The notes under the pieces are model-generated. The model worked only from the letters and a program-made list of their open reading frames with translations, made no database searches and was not told where the DNA came from. This document shows, piece after piece, positions 12,165-24,800 of a DNA stretch of 64,000 bases. Where the stretch lies: NCBI RefSeq assembly GCF_018687715.1, contig NC_056753.1:27095445-27159444 (forward strand). Reading direction: 5' to 3'. This DNA is from Carya illinoinensis (lineage: Eukaryota > Streptophyta > Magnoliopsida > Fagales > Juglandaceae). A program made the translations under genes and the position numbers. Every line of letters begins with the position of its first letter. Positions within the stretch are counted from its first letter, which is position 1.

Positions 12165-12771
12165 TCAGCAAGCGGTCTACCTCGAGGGCAATGGAGGCAT
12201 TCTTATCCACACTGAAGCTTCTGCACTTCTGCCTCACATCTTTGGCTTTGGGATCCACACTAAGATGATGTTGCATGACGGCTGGATCGATTCCTGGCAT
12301 GTCCTCATGGGTCCATGCAAAGATGTCCCGATGTTCGATGAGCAGTCGCTATAGTGCCTCTCTTGTCTCAACATGGATCCTTGTCCCGACCTTGATGATC
12401 GCTTCGATTTGGTTCCAGTCAAGTATGATCACTTCCAATGGCTCATTCACCTCTGCCTTTCTTAATGTGAACTTGTCTCTCGTGGCACCCTCAGCGGGGG
12501 ACATTTGGGGGCCGGTAGCAGGGTCGAGTATACCTCCTTGATTGATGAGGTGACCCGAACTCCCCTTTCAGCACCCCCAGCTCAGTGCCCACTTCATTCT
12601 ACAAGATGGTCATCCTGACTTTCTGTCGGGTTCTTTCCCTTGTGGCTTCTTGGTCGTCACCCTCCTCCATTGTTCGGTTGAGCCTCCGGGCCCTCTGAGA
12701 GTGGGCTCCTGTCGGCGTGGGAAGGACACGTTCAATTGTAAAATCAGTCAAATCCCAAAAACGGTGCCAAA
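12165..12771 (-). pseudogene. Deleted Tat-type Ty3/gypsy internal region (PBS, gag start, RT N-terminus)
   Basis: On the minus strand a primer-binding-like TTGGCACCGTTTTTGGGA follows the LTR (about 12769-12752). A short gag-like frame comes next (EEGDDQEATRERTRQ). The frame near 12540-12165 then reads VIILDWNQIEAIIKVGT and RDIFAWTHEDMPGIDP, followed by QKCRSFSVDKNASIALEVD. This is the segment leading into the reverse transcriptase of Tat/Ogre-like gypsy elements. Most of gag and protease is missing between the two parts. A stop interrupts the run (EAL then stop then RLLIEHRD). The fragment ends where the GSTU duplication unit begins. Confidence 0.75.
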
Positions 12772-13313
12772 TGTTAACATCGTGTTTCGTACACATTTGG
12801 GCCTGACTTCTCAAGGGCCTGGGTCTTCACTTTACCTGCATTCACAAAACCACTCCTAGTTCCAGCAGCCCGGTGCATCACTGCATGGAGCCTCCAATGC
12901 TTAAGTCAGTCTCGTGTAGAAGAGAACTCTTGCTAGATGGGAAAATTTTCATATTACCTTTCTATGGTGTTCCAGGGGGATACTTATACTTGTCTCTAGA
13001 GTATGGAGCTCCATGCTCTGCCTCCGTGAGTGGCACCTGCCAGAGCCCAATTAATGCGGTTAGATTTGAGGAAGGCTTCAGATCGTGCTGTCCCATTATA
13101 GTGGCGTGTTGCTTCTTCCATGGCAGTAGGGGTGCCGAGTGCCTTATGGGTCACTGTCCATCCAACCTATCTGCTTGACCCGCATCCTTTTGGGACGGGG
13201 TGCCAGCGATTAGACAGCCCGGAGCTGGACGAGTTTAGATCTGGCCTTGGGCCAGGTGCCATGCTCGTAGATTGGGCCGTACCTCGAGGGGGGGAGAGTT
13301 TTCCCCCCTAACA
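12772..13313 (-). repeat. 5' LTR of the deleted gypsy element
   Basis: On the + strand the block starts TGTTAACATC beside the primer-binding site and ends CCCTAACA, giving the TG...CA termini of an LTR of about 542 bp. The partner LTR is not visible in the window, so the element has lost its 3' end. The short frames here are not coding. Confidence 0.55.
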
Positions 13314-13768
13314 CAGTGATTCCAAGGGAACGACGCGAAGAAGCTGGCATTGGCGAGAGAATCATGATGGACTAAGGTGGCATGGTCGGCTATTATGCAA
13401 TTACCGTGGACTGGGTGGTGCTTTCCTTTGACTGCTCTATTTTCTAGCAGTAAAACAGTGGATTGCTTCTTCTTGCAGGTGGTTGTCTATGTGTGGAGGG
13501 GCTACTCGGTGATTTACAGTTGGATGTGGAAGTGCACCTGCTGAATGGCTGACGAGGGACACGACTGGACAGAGGGTGGCGTGTGACAGCTGTAACCAAA
13601 GGAGGAGAAGGCGATGGAGCTAGGCTGGTGCAAGGCTGAGTGAGGAACGAGGATCACGGGGCTGAAAACAGAGGGAGAGATTAGAGAGATAGCAAACCGA
13701 GAGAGGGAGAGATCGGAGAATTGAGCGAGAGAAAACTCGCCATGTGTGGAGCTGACTTGGAGTGAGAC
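13314..13768. other. GC-rich non-coding DNA hosting a TRIM
   Basis: Rich in GGTGG, GAGAGA and GGCTG runs, like the middle parts of the gypsy-type LTRs in this window. It probably continues at 14936-15367 and 17872-18060 as one older sequence split by later insertions. No coding frame is recognisable. Confidence 0.35.
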
Positions 13769-14935
13769 TGTGATACCCCATATGATAAGGATAGGGATCG
13801 GTAGTGTATGAGATCCCACATTGTTTGAGAATGAGAAGTTCATTCTTTTTAAAAGGTTTTAACGGGGCTCCAATTGGATCATTGACTAGTCCTTTTAGAG
13901 TATAGGACATGTGATTTTGACTTTCCATTGGAACATTACAAATGGTATCAGAGCTTATCCCAACCAGAAATGTGAGACTTGAGTCGTGTCATTTACAACG
14001 GACAGGCCCGACGAGGACGTCGAAAATTTAAGAGCATAAATTGTAATACCTCATATGATAAAAATAAGGGTAGGTGGTGTATGAAATCTCACATTGCTTG
14101 AGAATAAGAAGTTCTTGCTCTTTATAATGTTCCAATAGGGTTCCAATTATATCATTGACTATTAGGAGTATAACTGGTCCGGTTCGGTTTTGGACAAAAT
14201 ATAGGACCGAACCGGTATGCACCGATTTTATATTTTTCAAAACTAATTACGTACCGGTTACCCTCCTAAACCGGTACTCCAGTTTTACCAGTTTTTTGGT
14301 TTTAATGTACTCTATTATATATTATATAATATAATATATAATATAATATATTGTAGTATATAATACTATAGTAATAATATATTGTAGTATATTATAATAT
14401 ATATTATAATTGTATTATAGACTATAATGATATTTTATAATATATAATATAGTGATATATTATAGTATATTATAATATATAGTGATATAGTATTAGTATA
14501 ACTATTAATATGTACTATATAATATTAGTATAATTATTAATACAATAAACAAAATGATATAAGATTTTAAAATTTAATATTATATTAATTAGTAATTTAT
14601 CATATAATACAAAATATTATATATTATATATTATATATATATAAATTCTATACAATATAAAAAATTAAAAAATATTATATGAACCGGTCTGGTTCGGTCC
14701 AATTTTAGAAAAAGAAAAATCGAAACTAGACCGATTTTGACCAGTTTTAAGAAAAATAAAATCAATACCGGACCGAACCAAACTCAAAACTGGACCATAC
14801 TGGTGCTGAACCGATCCTACTAGTTTGGTCTGGTCCGATTTGGTTTACTGGTTCACCAGTTTTTTTTACACCTTTATTGATTAGTCCTTTTAGAGTATAG
14901 GTCATGTGGTTTGAGTCTTCCATTGGGGCATTACA
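13769..14935 (+). mobile_element. TRIM retrotransposon, split by a hAT MITE
   Basis: The first LTR (13769-13940) runs from TGTGATACCCCATATGATAA to GGAACATTACA. The classical initiator-Met primer site TGGTATCAGAGC follows at once (13943-13954), then about 100 bp of internal sequence. The second LTR starts at 14042 (TGTAATACCTCATATGATAA) and ends GGGGCATTACA at 14935, with the MITE removed. There is no coding capacity. LTRs of about 170-180 bp with a tiny interior define a terminal-repeat retrotransposon in miniature, which depends on enzymes from other elements. The flanks GAGAC and TAAAC match only partly as a target duplication. Confidence 0.8.
14162..14875. mobile_element. Non-autonomous hAT element nested in the TRIM LTR
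   Basis: A 714-bp element lies between ATTGACTA (14154-14161) and ATTGATTA (14876-14883), an 8-bp target duplication with one change. Its ends are inverted and contain AACTGGT(C/G). The subterminal parts are packed with CCGGTTCGGT and GGACCGAACC motifs, and the centre is almost pure A+T. Comparing the two TRIM LTRs shows exactly where it inserted. Confidence 0.8.
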
Positions 14936-15367
14936 TAAACGGAGATAACGAGGTGGCTTCTGGTGGCGCAAGGCTGGTTTCCCTGCTGTGCTGAGTGTTA
15001 CCAGGTCAGTACTGAAGGTGGAAGCTCAAGGTGGCTTTATACTCTCGCTGGTTAGGCACGGTGCATAGCTTCATATAGTGGAGAAAGGAGGATGTGATGG
15101 TGGCGTGGCTAAGATCTGTGCTGTGGTTCTCGGTTTGAGTTTTCGGAGGTGGTGCTCTGAACGTGGGCTTCATGGCATCGTTGTCATGGTAAAGATGCGG
15201 GTTTCTTGGTGCTAAACTAAGTTTCTCAACTGGTCACGGTGCATGACGTTTGGCGATGGCATAATGCCGTGCATTTCTCGGTTTGATCTTAGCGGTTGGG
15301 TTTGTGAGATTGGCTTTCGATGAGACTTTGGCTGAGAGAGTCTGTGGAGATGGTGACTATACAGTAA
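14936..15367. other. GC-rich non-coding DNA between the TRIM and the PIF element
   Basis: GGTGG/GGCTT-rich sequence without a supported frame. It looks like a continuation of 13314-13768. Confidence 0.3.
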
Positions 15368-15633
15368 GTGCATGTTTGGAATTGTGGTAGAAAATATTAC
15401 TTTTAGTTTAAGACTTATAGCTTAGAGCTTAACGTAATAAACTTTATTATTAAAAAGCTATTTACTATTTGGGATCCGTATGTTTAAAGTACTTTCAACT
15501 ATATTAGATTTGTTTGGAAATGAATTTAAAATGCACTTTTTGAGATAGAAATGACACAAAGGGTATATTCTTAATAGAAATAAAATATTATAATAAAATA
15601 ACAATAAAAATAGTCTAATAGATTTTTCAGTAA

Positions 15634-16850
15634 TTATAATGGAAAGAAAATATCTTCAACTATGCATAAGTGGAAGAGCAATATAATCACGCTCAATATT
15701 AATAACATCTCACTGGATATCTCTGATTGTTGCATGCTTGAGCAATCTTCTACTTTTCCGTCCTCCATGGTTCCAGGAGATAGATAATACTCGTAATCAT
15801 CATATGACTTGAACTCAATATCCTTTAATGCATGAGTTCTAATAAAATTATGAATAGCCATAGATACCACGATAATTTTAACTTGCTTATGATAAGGAAA
15901 ATTTGGTATATGATCTAATATCTTCCATCTATTTTTCCAAACTCTAAATGTTCTCTCAATAGTGCATCTGAGCGACAAATGTGCATGATTAAATATTTCA
16001 CGCATACCCATTGGTCGAGGACCACAACAAAAATCTGGTAGATGATATCGTTCCCTTCTGTATGGTCCCATGTATCCGTTCATATGAGGATATCCAGCAT
16101 CTACCAAGTAATATTTACCTGCATACAATTTACGATAATAAATCAAAAGTAATATAAAAATCATTTATTATCTTATTAAAGTTTATTAATGTCATTCTTA
16201 TTAAATTCAAACCTCTAGGTGGATTTGGAAAGTGAAATTCCTCCTTCCGAATAGCTTTCATAAAAATACGTTTGTCATGCACAGTACCTTCCCACCCAAC
16301 CCAAACAAAAGGGAAACGCATATGAAAATCATAAACTGCTATAATATTATGAGTAGGTATGCCTTTTCTACCAATAAATGGAATTTGTTTTATTGGAGAT
16401 ATAGTAACTGGTACATGGGTTCCATCAATAACTCCAATACAATCTTTAAAGTATGACCAATATCACTCATCTTCATGAATTATTTTTGGAACATCCTTAA
16501 ATTCCCTATCAATGGGACTGATTATGTCAACCGTCATTCGTGAAACAACCATTAATACACTATTAAAATGCCTACTAATAGTCTCTCCTGAATGTTGAAA
16601 TCTTTCTTGTGTCATTCTATTCTCGAACCCATGACCTAATATAATCAAGAAAATTTCAACCATTTCTTCGATAGTTATATTTCGAGCACTAGTTAAGTTA
16701 TATTTTCCATTCAACTATTTGCATAAAGTATGAAATGCATCTTTTTCTATCCTAAATTGTTGATGATATCTATCATGATGACCATTTAGAATCTCCATAA
16801 CAAACTTATTTGTTTCTAAAATCAAATCTTTGAGTAGTTAGCTAACACAA
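15634..16850 (-). pseudogene. PIF/Harbinger transposase relic (DDE_Tnp_4 family)
   Basis: Reading the minus strand: an N-terminal part with MEILNGHHDRYHQQFRIEKD, then ITIEEMVEIFLIILGHGFEN and FQHSGETISRHFN, as in plant HARBI1-like proteins. Next comes the first catalytic region CIGVIDGTHVPV, then IPTHNIIAVYDFHMRFPFVW, then the second catalytic region YYLVDAGYPHMNGYMGPYR, then RCTIERTFRVWKNRW and AIHNFIRTHA. A 94-bp GT-AG intron (16119-16212) falls between NPPR and GKYYL and restores the frame. Stops before LNGKYN (about 16714) and before the DGTHVP exon (about 16463) inactivate it. The intact enzyme would cut and paste elements with TAA/TTA targets. Confidence 0.85.
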
Positions 16851-17493
16851 TAAATCTGGACACTTAGAAAGAAAATCTTCTTGTGTAGTCAGGTAGAAAA
16901 TCTTCTTGGGCAATCAGGTTCCGAACTTCTCAGATTTTAGGAAAGAAAACACAAAGCCTTCTTCTGGAGTACCAATGAAGTGTACCGCCAAGGAAAAGAA
17001 GCCACGTCAGTCCCAAACCTTGAGAAAAAGATTTGGTAATCCAGTGGAGTTTAAGGATTTCTCCCCCCTGAGCTCTGATAACTCTATTTTGGCTCCACTA
17101 AAATTTGATAGAGAGCAAATTGAGATTTTTTGTATGCGAAATCTCCAAAGAATGTTGATTCAAAGCCTTTTCTCAGCAAGGGTAATGGCATAAATCAAAA
17201 GTGATAGAGCTACTTTTGCCAAGTTGAAGGCTTTAGTAAGCTCAAATTCCCCAAAAAAGAAAAAAAAAAGCTCTAAATTACAGGATAATTCACTCAGATC
17301 CATTACCATTTGTTCTTCTCTTAGATAATGATGATGACGAACCAGTTAGAGAACCTGGTGGAGTCGATAAAGTCGAAGGTGCACCTTTTGAAGAAGTCTA
17401 AAAAGAAGCCGTACGTGAAATTGGTAAGGAGTTCTAGCGTCAAGGTCACCGACCACCCAAGCAAGCGTAATATTTCTTGAAGGTTTTTGGAGG

Positions 17494-17609
<116 letters not shown>

Positions 17610-17871
17610 CAAAGTTGTCATTGTGTTAAAATAATGAGGGTAATTTTGTAATGTACATAGCACGGTAAAATCAGAATTACTTTTTGCAAAGTGCTTCTAA
17701 CAAAAAGTATCACTTCGATAGTTTTGTTGAAACGTGCTTTTTTACTTTTTATTATTATTTAAAAGTAATTTAATATCAAATTACCAAATAGGTAAATTTT
17801 GTCATTTAAACACTTTAAACCATTTTACAACACTTTTTAGACTTTCCATCACAATCCCAAACAAGCTTTAA

Positions 17872-19753
17872 AGAAATCAGTGATGACTCCCGTGATTTCC
17901 CGTACCTTGGTTTCGGAGGATAGCTATCTTGAGAGAAAGGCGAGAGAGGTAGATAGAGCTGAGACTCAGATGGGAAAGCTTAGGTGAGGCTGTACGTTAC
18001 TGAAGGTGTTGTTGATTTGTGAATGGCAATAAGGAGATGGAAAATGCTAAAGTTCCTGCTCAAGCTACCACTCTCTATTTTTAATTTTTTAATTAATTAT
18101 TTTTTGTTTTGTGATTAAGAAAATATTTTTAAATAATGTTGTAAATTTTTTTAAAAAATATATATTTAAAAGTGTTGAAAAATACATGTAAAAAAAATAA
18201 AAAATACACTTTTTTATTAACGGTAACTCCCAGCGATAGTTGAAAGCATGTTAAGGCCCCGAGGGGGCTTGATCACGGCCAAGCTGCCCATGTGCTGGCC
18301 ATGGTGCCCACACACCTTGCAACCACCCCCCAAGCAAGCCAAGGTCATGCCATGGCTCGGCCAGCAAGCACAGTGTGCTTGCCCAGTACGCACAGGCCAT
18401 GCACACGCCCAGCCACAGGCCAGCATGCGCAAGCCCATGCGCATGCCCAGCGAGGTTCGTGGACTTGCACGGCTAGCATACACGCCTAGACCAAGCCAAG
18501 CAACTGCACACCTAGACCAAGCCAGGCAGCTGCACGACCAACATGCCATTGCCCAGACTAAGCCATGTGCGTGCCTACACACAGGCCCTGCACCTGCATA
18601 GCACCGGTTAGCACCCAAGCCCATGCTTGGGCCATGTCACGCAGCAGCAGGCCTTGTCCACGGCACCACACCAGCCAGGCCACCCAACTAGCCCTGACCA
18701 TGACATGCAATACCAACTCTGCCAACTTCAAAACCAGCTCAAGCCACACGGACCCAACCATGCCAAGGGCCATGTGGAGCTCATCCAAGCCATTGAATGT
18801 CATCTAGGGTTTCACTATATATGCAACATTTAGACTTGTAAGAGGGACTTTTTGCCATTTTTATCATTGAACTCTTGTGTGTTCTTAAGGACTATCGGTG
18901 CCAAGCACTTGGGCTCTAAGGGTGCAATACGTGAATCCTATAGAGAGAAGCTCTTCTTGCAATCCGTGAATAGAAGATGTTCATTTTATCCAATCCGTGT
19001 GTTCTTTCATTTAATTTGCATTGCTTTCCATTTCCAATTCGTCTAAGCTATATTCCATTATTATCTTCATTGCATTGCATTGTTCATCATCTTATTACTT
19101 TGTCCATCATGTTCTTGCATTGCTCATAGCTTTTCTTGAACTTTCACACTTCCCAAAGACTACCAAATAACCCTACACCATACACAGCCAACCCCAAACT
19201 TTCCCTAACACCATTTCCATTTTTAAAGCTTTTCGACCCTCATAAACCCTAGCCGTCCATTCTCTTTCCCTTTTCCTAGCCTAAACATTCTTCTTTCCTA
19301 AGGCCAAATTGCCCCATCCAAATCAGGCAACCCTAGGTCACCAACCCTAGCCGCCACCCCAAAAAGGCATCCAGACAACTTGCCTTTCCAAAAGCCAAGA
19401 TGTCCCCTTACCACTTTGGGAAACGCTAGCCAAACACTCAAACCTCACTTCCGTCCACCTCCCTAGTCCCATCTCTTCGGCACCACCTCTAAAAACAAGC
19501 ACAAACTGTGCCTTGAGTTCCCACATATTGCATTCATTAAAAACTTAGACAACCCAATATCATCTGCATATTCACTTCTCCCTCCCAAACACTATACCAT
19601 CTTAACCCTAGGTGCCCTCAATTGCCATCCAAGAGCAAGGCCAAGCATGTGAGCTAGGCATATTTGGTCACCACCTCTCCAAGGCAAGCTTGAGGAGCCT
19701 AATGTTTAAGGACTAGACCTAGGTCCTTAACAAAGCGGTGGATGTAACACGTC
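17872..19753. other. Repeat-like non-coding DNA, GC-rich then C-rich
   Basis: From 18248 to 18790 the DNA is GC-rich with many GCCATG, GCCAAGC and CACAGGCC words, including a local duplication of a CCTAGACCAAGCCA motif (18484 and 18512). A TATA-like CTATATATGC lies at about 18815, after which the DNA looks like an LTR R-U5 or leader region. From 19190 to 19730 it is C-rich with AACCCTAG words. A start TGTTAAGGCCCC (18249) and an end GATGTAACA (about 19750) could be LTR termini, but no target duplication was found. Frames on both strands are not credible genes. Confidence 0.35.
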
Positions 19754-20934
19754 CCTAAGGAGATAGACAAGAGAGAGAGAAAGAGGGAGATGGGAGTGGT
19801 TGAGAATGAGTGGGAGAGTTGGTGAGATTGATATAAGAAAAAAGTTAAAGGTAGTCGGTATGCATAATCGCTGCAAAACCTGTGTCCATGTAGAAAATAA
19901 AACACTGCCGTTTTGGTCTCAACCCCTTTGAACTCTCCCACTCTCTTCCTTCAAACTCTGCCCCTCCCATCATTGATCACAAGCTTCGAAGACCTAGACT
20001 AGACTCTCCCCTTCCCTTCGTCGCTTCGAAGACCACAAAGCACGAAGTTCACAGATCTGCCTCTACCTTGCCAAATCGAAATTTTGTTGAATATTATTGT
20101 AATTGTATTGAAATGCCTATTATGACTATTGTTATGTTGGAAATTTTCCATAATTGAATATGAAAAATCTAAAAACCCAGATTCTTTCAAATGATCTTTT
20201 GGTTTTCCAGAATATAAGGCTTGGCAAATAAACAAATTGAGAACCTATAAAATTTCTAAAAGGCAGTTTCTTTCTAGTTTGAAGACCTATACAATGAATC
20301 TTACTATTACTGTCGTTGGTGCTATGGTTGATCAAGTCAATTCCGTTGGTTCTTAAATAGGTTCATGTAGCTTCAGTGTATTAGAAGGATTGAAAAATTG
20401 CAGAAAAGTCACCAACAATCACTATTCCACCGCTTGTTGCACATGGCCATAGGCATCATCTTCCCCACCGCATTCAAGAAATAGTAAAGTATAAAATCAC
20501 CCAATCAAGAAATCATGAAACAAAAGCAAGTAAAAAAAAAAGTGCTTTACCATAAATGTCGTAGAAATCACCCAGTAGAAATGACCCACACGAAGATGAC
20601 CTGGTAGACCACGAACAAGACCACTTCATGACCTAGTAGAAATGACCAAGACGACGACCCTTCCACGAAAAAGATGACCACTTGAAGATCCAATTTAGTG
20701 GCTCCTTATAGACTCATCCACTTGAAGAGAGAGCACAGGTCCACTTGAAGACCATAAAGTCGAAGATGAGTTTGAGATGAAGACCACAAAGCCGAAGAGA
20801 AGAAAAGACCACTGAAGAGAGAGCACCAACACCATCGTTGTTGTATATTTTTTTTAATACAACAGCTGACGTGGAATTATACCAAGTAAGCCAACTCATT
20901 TGTGGTTATGATCTGACTGTACCCAAAAGAACTG
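19754..20934. other. Intergenic DNA with GAAGA/GACCAC-rich repeats
   Basis: No gene is recognised. Between 20575 and 20830 the sequence repeats GATGACC, CACTTGAAGA and AAGACCAC words irregularly. Confidence 0.4.
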
Positions 20935-21183
20935 TTGATATAAATACGGTAAGGAAAGACTCCAAAAATAAATTAATTGCTTGGGCTGCTGGGTGAGGTT
21001 TGGTGAGAGCAAGTGAGGATCGTCGGGGAAAAATTCAAAGATTTTAAGATTTGGTGAGATTGATAGAAATACGGTCCGGAAAGACTCCAAAAAGAAATTA
21101 ATTGAATGGGCTGCTGGGTGAGGTTTGATGAGAGCAAGTGAGGACCGTCAGGGGAAAAATTCAAAGATTTTAAGATTTGATAG
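20935..21183 (+). repeat. Tandem duplication, period about 125 bp
   Basis: Copy a (20935-21059) and copy b (21060-21183) share GGAAAGACTCCAAAAA, GGGCTGCTGGGTGAGGTTTG and ATTCAAAGATTTTAAGATTT in the same order, with about a dozen differences. It lies just upstream of GSTU duplication copy 2 and has no counterpart upstream of copy 1. Confidence 0.85.
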
Positions 21184-21407
21184 AAAAAATGCTATTTTAG
21201 TGGTCTAAACTTCCAAAACATCAATCTAATCCAGAGAAAAATCTAAGAAGGAAAATAAATAAATAATAATATTATTATTATCTTAAAAATTGCTGAGGAA
21301 GAAAACAAGGAATTTCTGTGTGAAACACGGTGAAGAAAGAGTGGATCCGATTGAGAAAATAATTATATGTGTGAGTCATAGGTCACGGGTCACGGATGTT
21401 ACGTTAG

Positions 21408-21677
21408 TTTCCTTTGTATTGTGAAAACTAGTTTGAAAACATTGTTACACCGACGAGAGAGGCATGGAAACATCCTTAGAATTGGTGGGATTTTCAGTAT
21501 TTGGATACCACTCTCCAATGGCAAGTCCTGCCCATGCCTAGGTGAAGGTTTGGTGCCAATACCAGCTGGGCCCAAGGCTTTGGTTGTAGAAGGCCTAAGC
21601 TGACCCACGTGTGCCTCTGACTACCTTGCTTGCACCACGTGTCCAGGTAGCAAAGGAGAGTTAATACTTCTTTCAAA
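21408..21677 (+). promoter_or_regulatory. Displaced GSTU copy 2 upstream promoter block
   Basis: It matches 10048-10330 of copy 1 closely, including the G-box-like CCACGTGTC at 21635-21643. In copy 1 this motif is about 160 bp from the start codon. Here the LINE places it about 8 kb away. Confidence 0.75.
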
Positions 21678-21891
21678 CAAGACGGCTATTTCTTTTTCTT
21701 TTTTTTATCCTTCCAAAAGGTAATACATTCATTACTAAATAAAGTTCATTACAAGAGACAGAATACAAAGACTGAAGCTGAAAATATTTACAGGAGAAAG
21801 AAAGAAAGAGAACTAGGGTGGATCCTTTCCACTATGAAACTACAACATGTAGTTTGGAAGTTTAATGAAGGGTATATCTCCAAAAGAATTA

Positions 21892-24800
21892 TTTGAAGAA
21901 GCTCATTGTGCCAAGGTATGCGTGCACCAATTCTGAGTCCGGTGTATTTTGATTGCCTCCCATTTGTCAAAGCCATTGAGAATGGTTCTTGAATCCCTGA
22001 TCTTGGTTTCAATAGTCCAGTCTGAAATTTGTTGAGGATTATTGAGAGTTGAAATTACCACATATGAGTACCCTTCAATGATTACATTCTTCCATTGCCT
22101 ACCAGGTGCCATATTGAGACCAATGAAAGCTGCAAGAGCTTTACCACCATTTGGGTTACTAATATGAGAGAATTCTGTAACACAACCTATAATATTGCCC
22201 AAGTGATCCCTACACACTGCTGCAGTTGTGCTACCATTCTTTCTTATTACAACATCAAAGGCTATGGAAACTATTCCTACAGATGGAGGGTTCCAACTGG
22301 GGAATATCTGAGAAAGATTGTAAGTCCTAGCATGACCATGCTCCTGGTAGAATTTCAAAGTACTATTAATGAACCGATCTAAAGGAATTGGTTGAGAGCC
22401 ATGTGTTATTTGAGTCCTATAAAACCAAACACAGTCCATAGTTAGGATTGCAAACAATTGAAAGCTTTGAGTTTCATGCAATTGGAAGTTCAAATTAACA
22501 ACAGGTTCCAGAATAACTTGAATCCAATTAGTGATGTCATTACCCGAAATGGCTTCAATGTTTAAAGACCAAGGAGATTGCCTCCAAAGGATTCTAGAAT
22601 ATGGACAGTTTAAAAACGGACGGGAGATTGTTTTTTCTGCAGAATGACAAATGGGGCAGACTATCTAATCATTACTAAGAGTTAGACAATGTTTCAATAT
22701 TGATCTTGTGGGGAGAATGTTATTTAGAATTTTCCAGAGAAGGAGTTTGATACGATCCTGAATATGGAGAGGCCAAAGCTTTTTCCAAGTATGAGGGGGA
22801 AACTCATTAACCTGACTAAAAGAGACAGAGATAATGGTTGCATATGCTGGCTTGACTGAGAAACTCTGCTTGAGTGATGGAGTCATTTAAGGCTATCTCT
22901 TAGATTGTGGAAATTATACTACATGAGGGGGATTTTGGTGATCTCTCTTACCTGAGAGTCAGAAAAGAGGGCTTGTAAAAGGAGTATATTCCACCTCCTT
23001 GGTTCCTCTAGTGTAAGCTCCGAGACTTTCATATTTGGGTCCTGGAAGATGTCATCAGATGAGGGAGTGGGGAGCCTAGAAAGAGTTGAGGGAATCCAAA
23101 GATCTTTCCAAACAAATGTGTTGGTCCCGTTGTTAATCAGGTGGCAATAGCTATTTCCAAGAAAATCTCTTTGTTTGGCCAAATCCTTCCAAGACCTTGA
23201 GTCATTTTTTTTATAGGAACATTTCACCAAGAATGAGTTTTCAAGTAAATGCTTGAAAGAATTGTTTTCCAAAGACCTAAGGCGGGTTGGAGAAGGCTCC
23301 ATCCAAGTTTGCTTAGAAGTGCTCTATTGAAATTATAGGTAAGCCTCACTCCCAGACCTCTCATGGATTTTGGTTTATAAATGGAATTCCAAGATTTAGG
23401 AGTGAAGTTGTGAGACTTTTTAGTGTCAAAATCCCACCAGAATCTCATTAATGATTTGTCAACACTTCTATCTATAGTTCTTATCAAAGTTGTTCTACCA
23501 GCTTGGGATAAGAGTTTTGCTTTCCAACTCATTAATTTTCCTTGAATATTTTCTTTGACCTCTTCAAAAAAAGTTCGATTATTCCTGCTTTGGACTAAAT
23601 GGAGGTCTAAATACTTGAGGTTTCTTGAATGAGATCCCAAACCTAGAATAGATCGAATTTCTCTAGTGATGGCTGGAGAAGTGCGAGTACTGAAGTAGAT
23701 AGAGGATTTACTCTTATTGATCATTTGGTCGGACCAATCTGAGTACTTATCTGGGCACTTGAGAAAGGAATAGGCAGTTATAGCCAATGCCAATCCAAAT
23801 AAAATGAGATCATCGGCAAAAGAAGATGGGATATTTGAGGCCCTCCCCTACCCATTTGAATTCTTCTTAAATTTTCTTGGTTTTCCTCCCTATTGATAAG
23901 CTGAGTAAGAACCTCACTCCCAATGATAAAAAGGAAGGGGGAGAGGGAATCACCTTGTCTTAAGCCTCTCTTGGGTTTAATAAAACCACAAGACTCACCA
24001 TTTATAAGAACAGAAAAGGAAACAGTGGTGATGCAAGTTCTAATCCAGTTGGTCCATTTTGCATGAAATCCTATGCAATAGAGAACTTGAAGAAGAAAAT
24101 CCCACTCCATAAAATCAAAGGCTTTCTCCATGTCAATTTTAATGGCCATCAAACCTTTCTTTCTTCTAGGTTTTTTCATGAGATGGAAAATTTCTTGAGC
24201 TATTATAGTGTTTTCTTGAATGATTTTGCCTGGAATAAAGGCGGATTGATGGGCGAAATGAGGGAATTGAGAACCTTTTTGAGCCTATTAGCCAGTATTT
24301 TTGCAATAATTTTATAACACACATTGGAGAGGCTAATTGGCCCAAACTAATGAACAGTGTTGGGGGAGTTAGTTTTTGGAATTAAGGCTATGTGAGTGTG
24401 GTTTAGTTCTTGCAAAAAATGTCCATTTACAAAGAAATACTTGATAACCTTATGAAGATCCTCTTTTATAATTTCCCATAAGTGTTTGTAAAAGAAACCA
24501 GTAAAACCATCTGCACCAGGAGATTTAGAGGAAGGGATTTACTTGATGGTCTACAAGATTTCCTCATCAGAGGGGACCTCACAGAGATTAGCATTGTCTT
24601 CAGTGGAGATCTTCCCAGGAAACAGATTTTTGAGCTTAGGCGGAAAGATTGGATGAGAGGATTGATAAATTTGATTGAAGTGATCCAGAAACATTGATTT
24701 GATGACTCTGGGGTCATTGATCCATTGATTCGTGGAATTCTTAATATGTGAAATGTTGTTTCTTCTTATACTGATTCGTGGAACTCTTAATATGTGAAAT

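Noticed and set aside
18217..18833. Several overlapping frames (up to 135 codons) rich in Ala, His, Pro
   Set aside because: GC-rich word repetition on both strands yields open frames in several phases at once, with no conserved domain.
24063..24697. Plus-strand frames within the LINE
   Set aside because: Shadows of the minus-strand LINE ORF2, whose RT motifs are clear.
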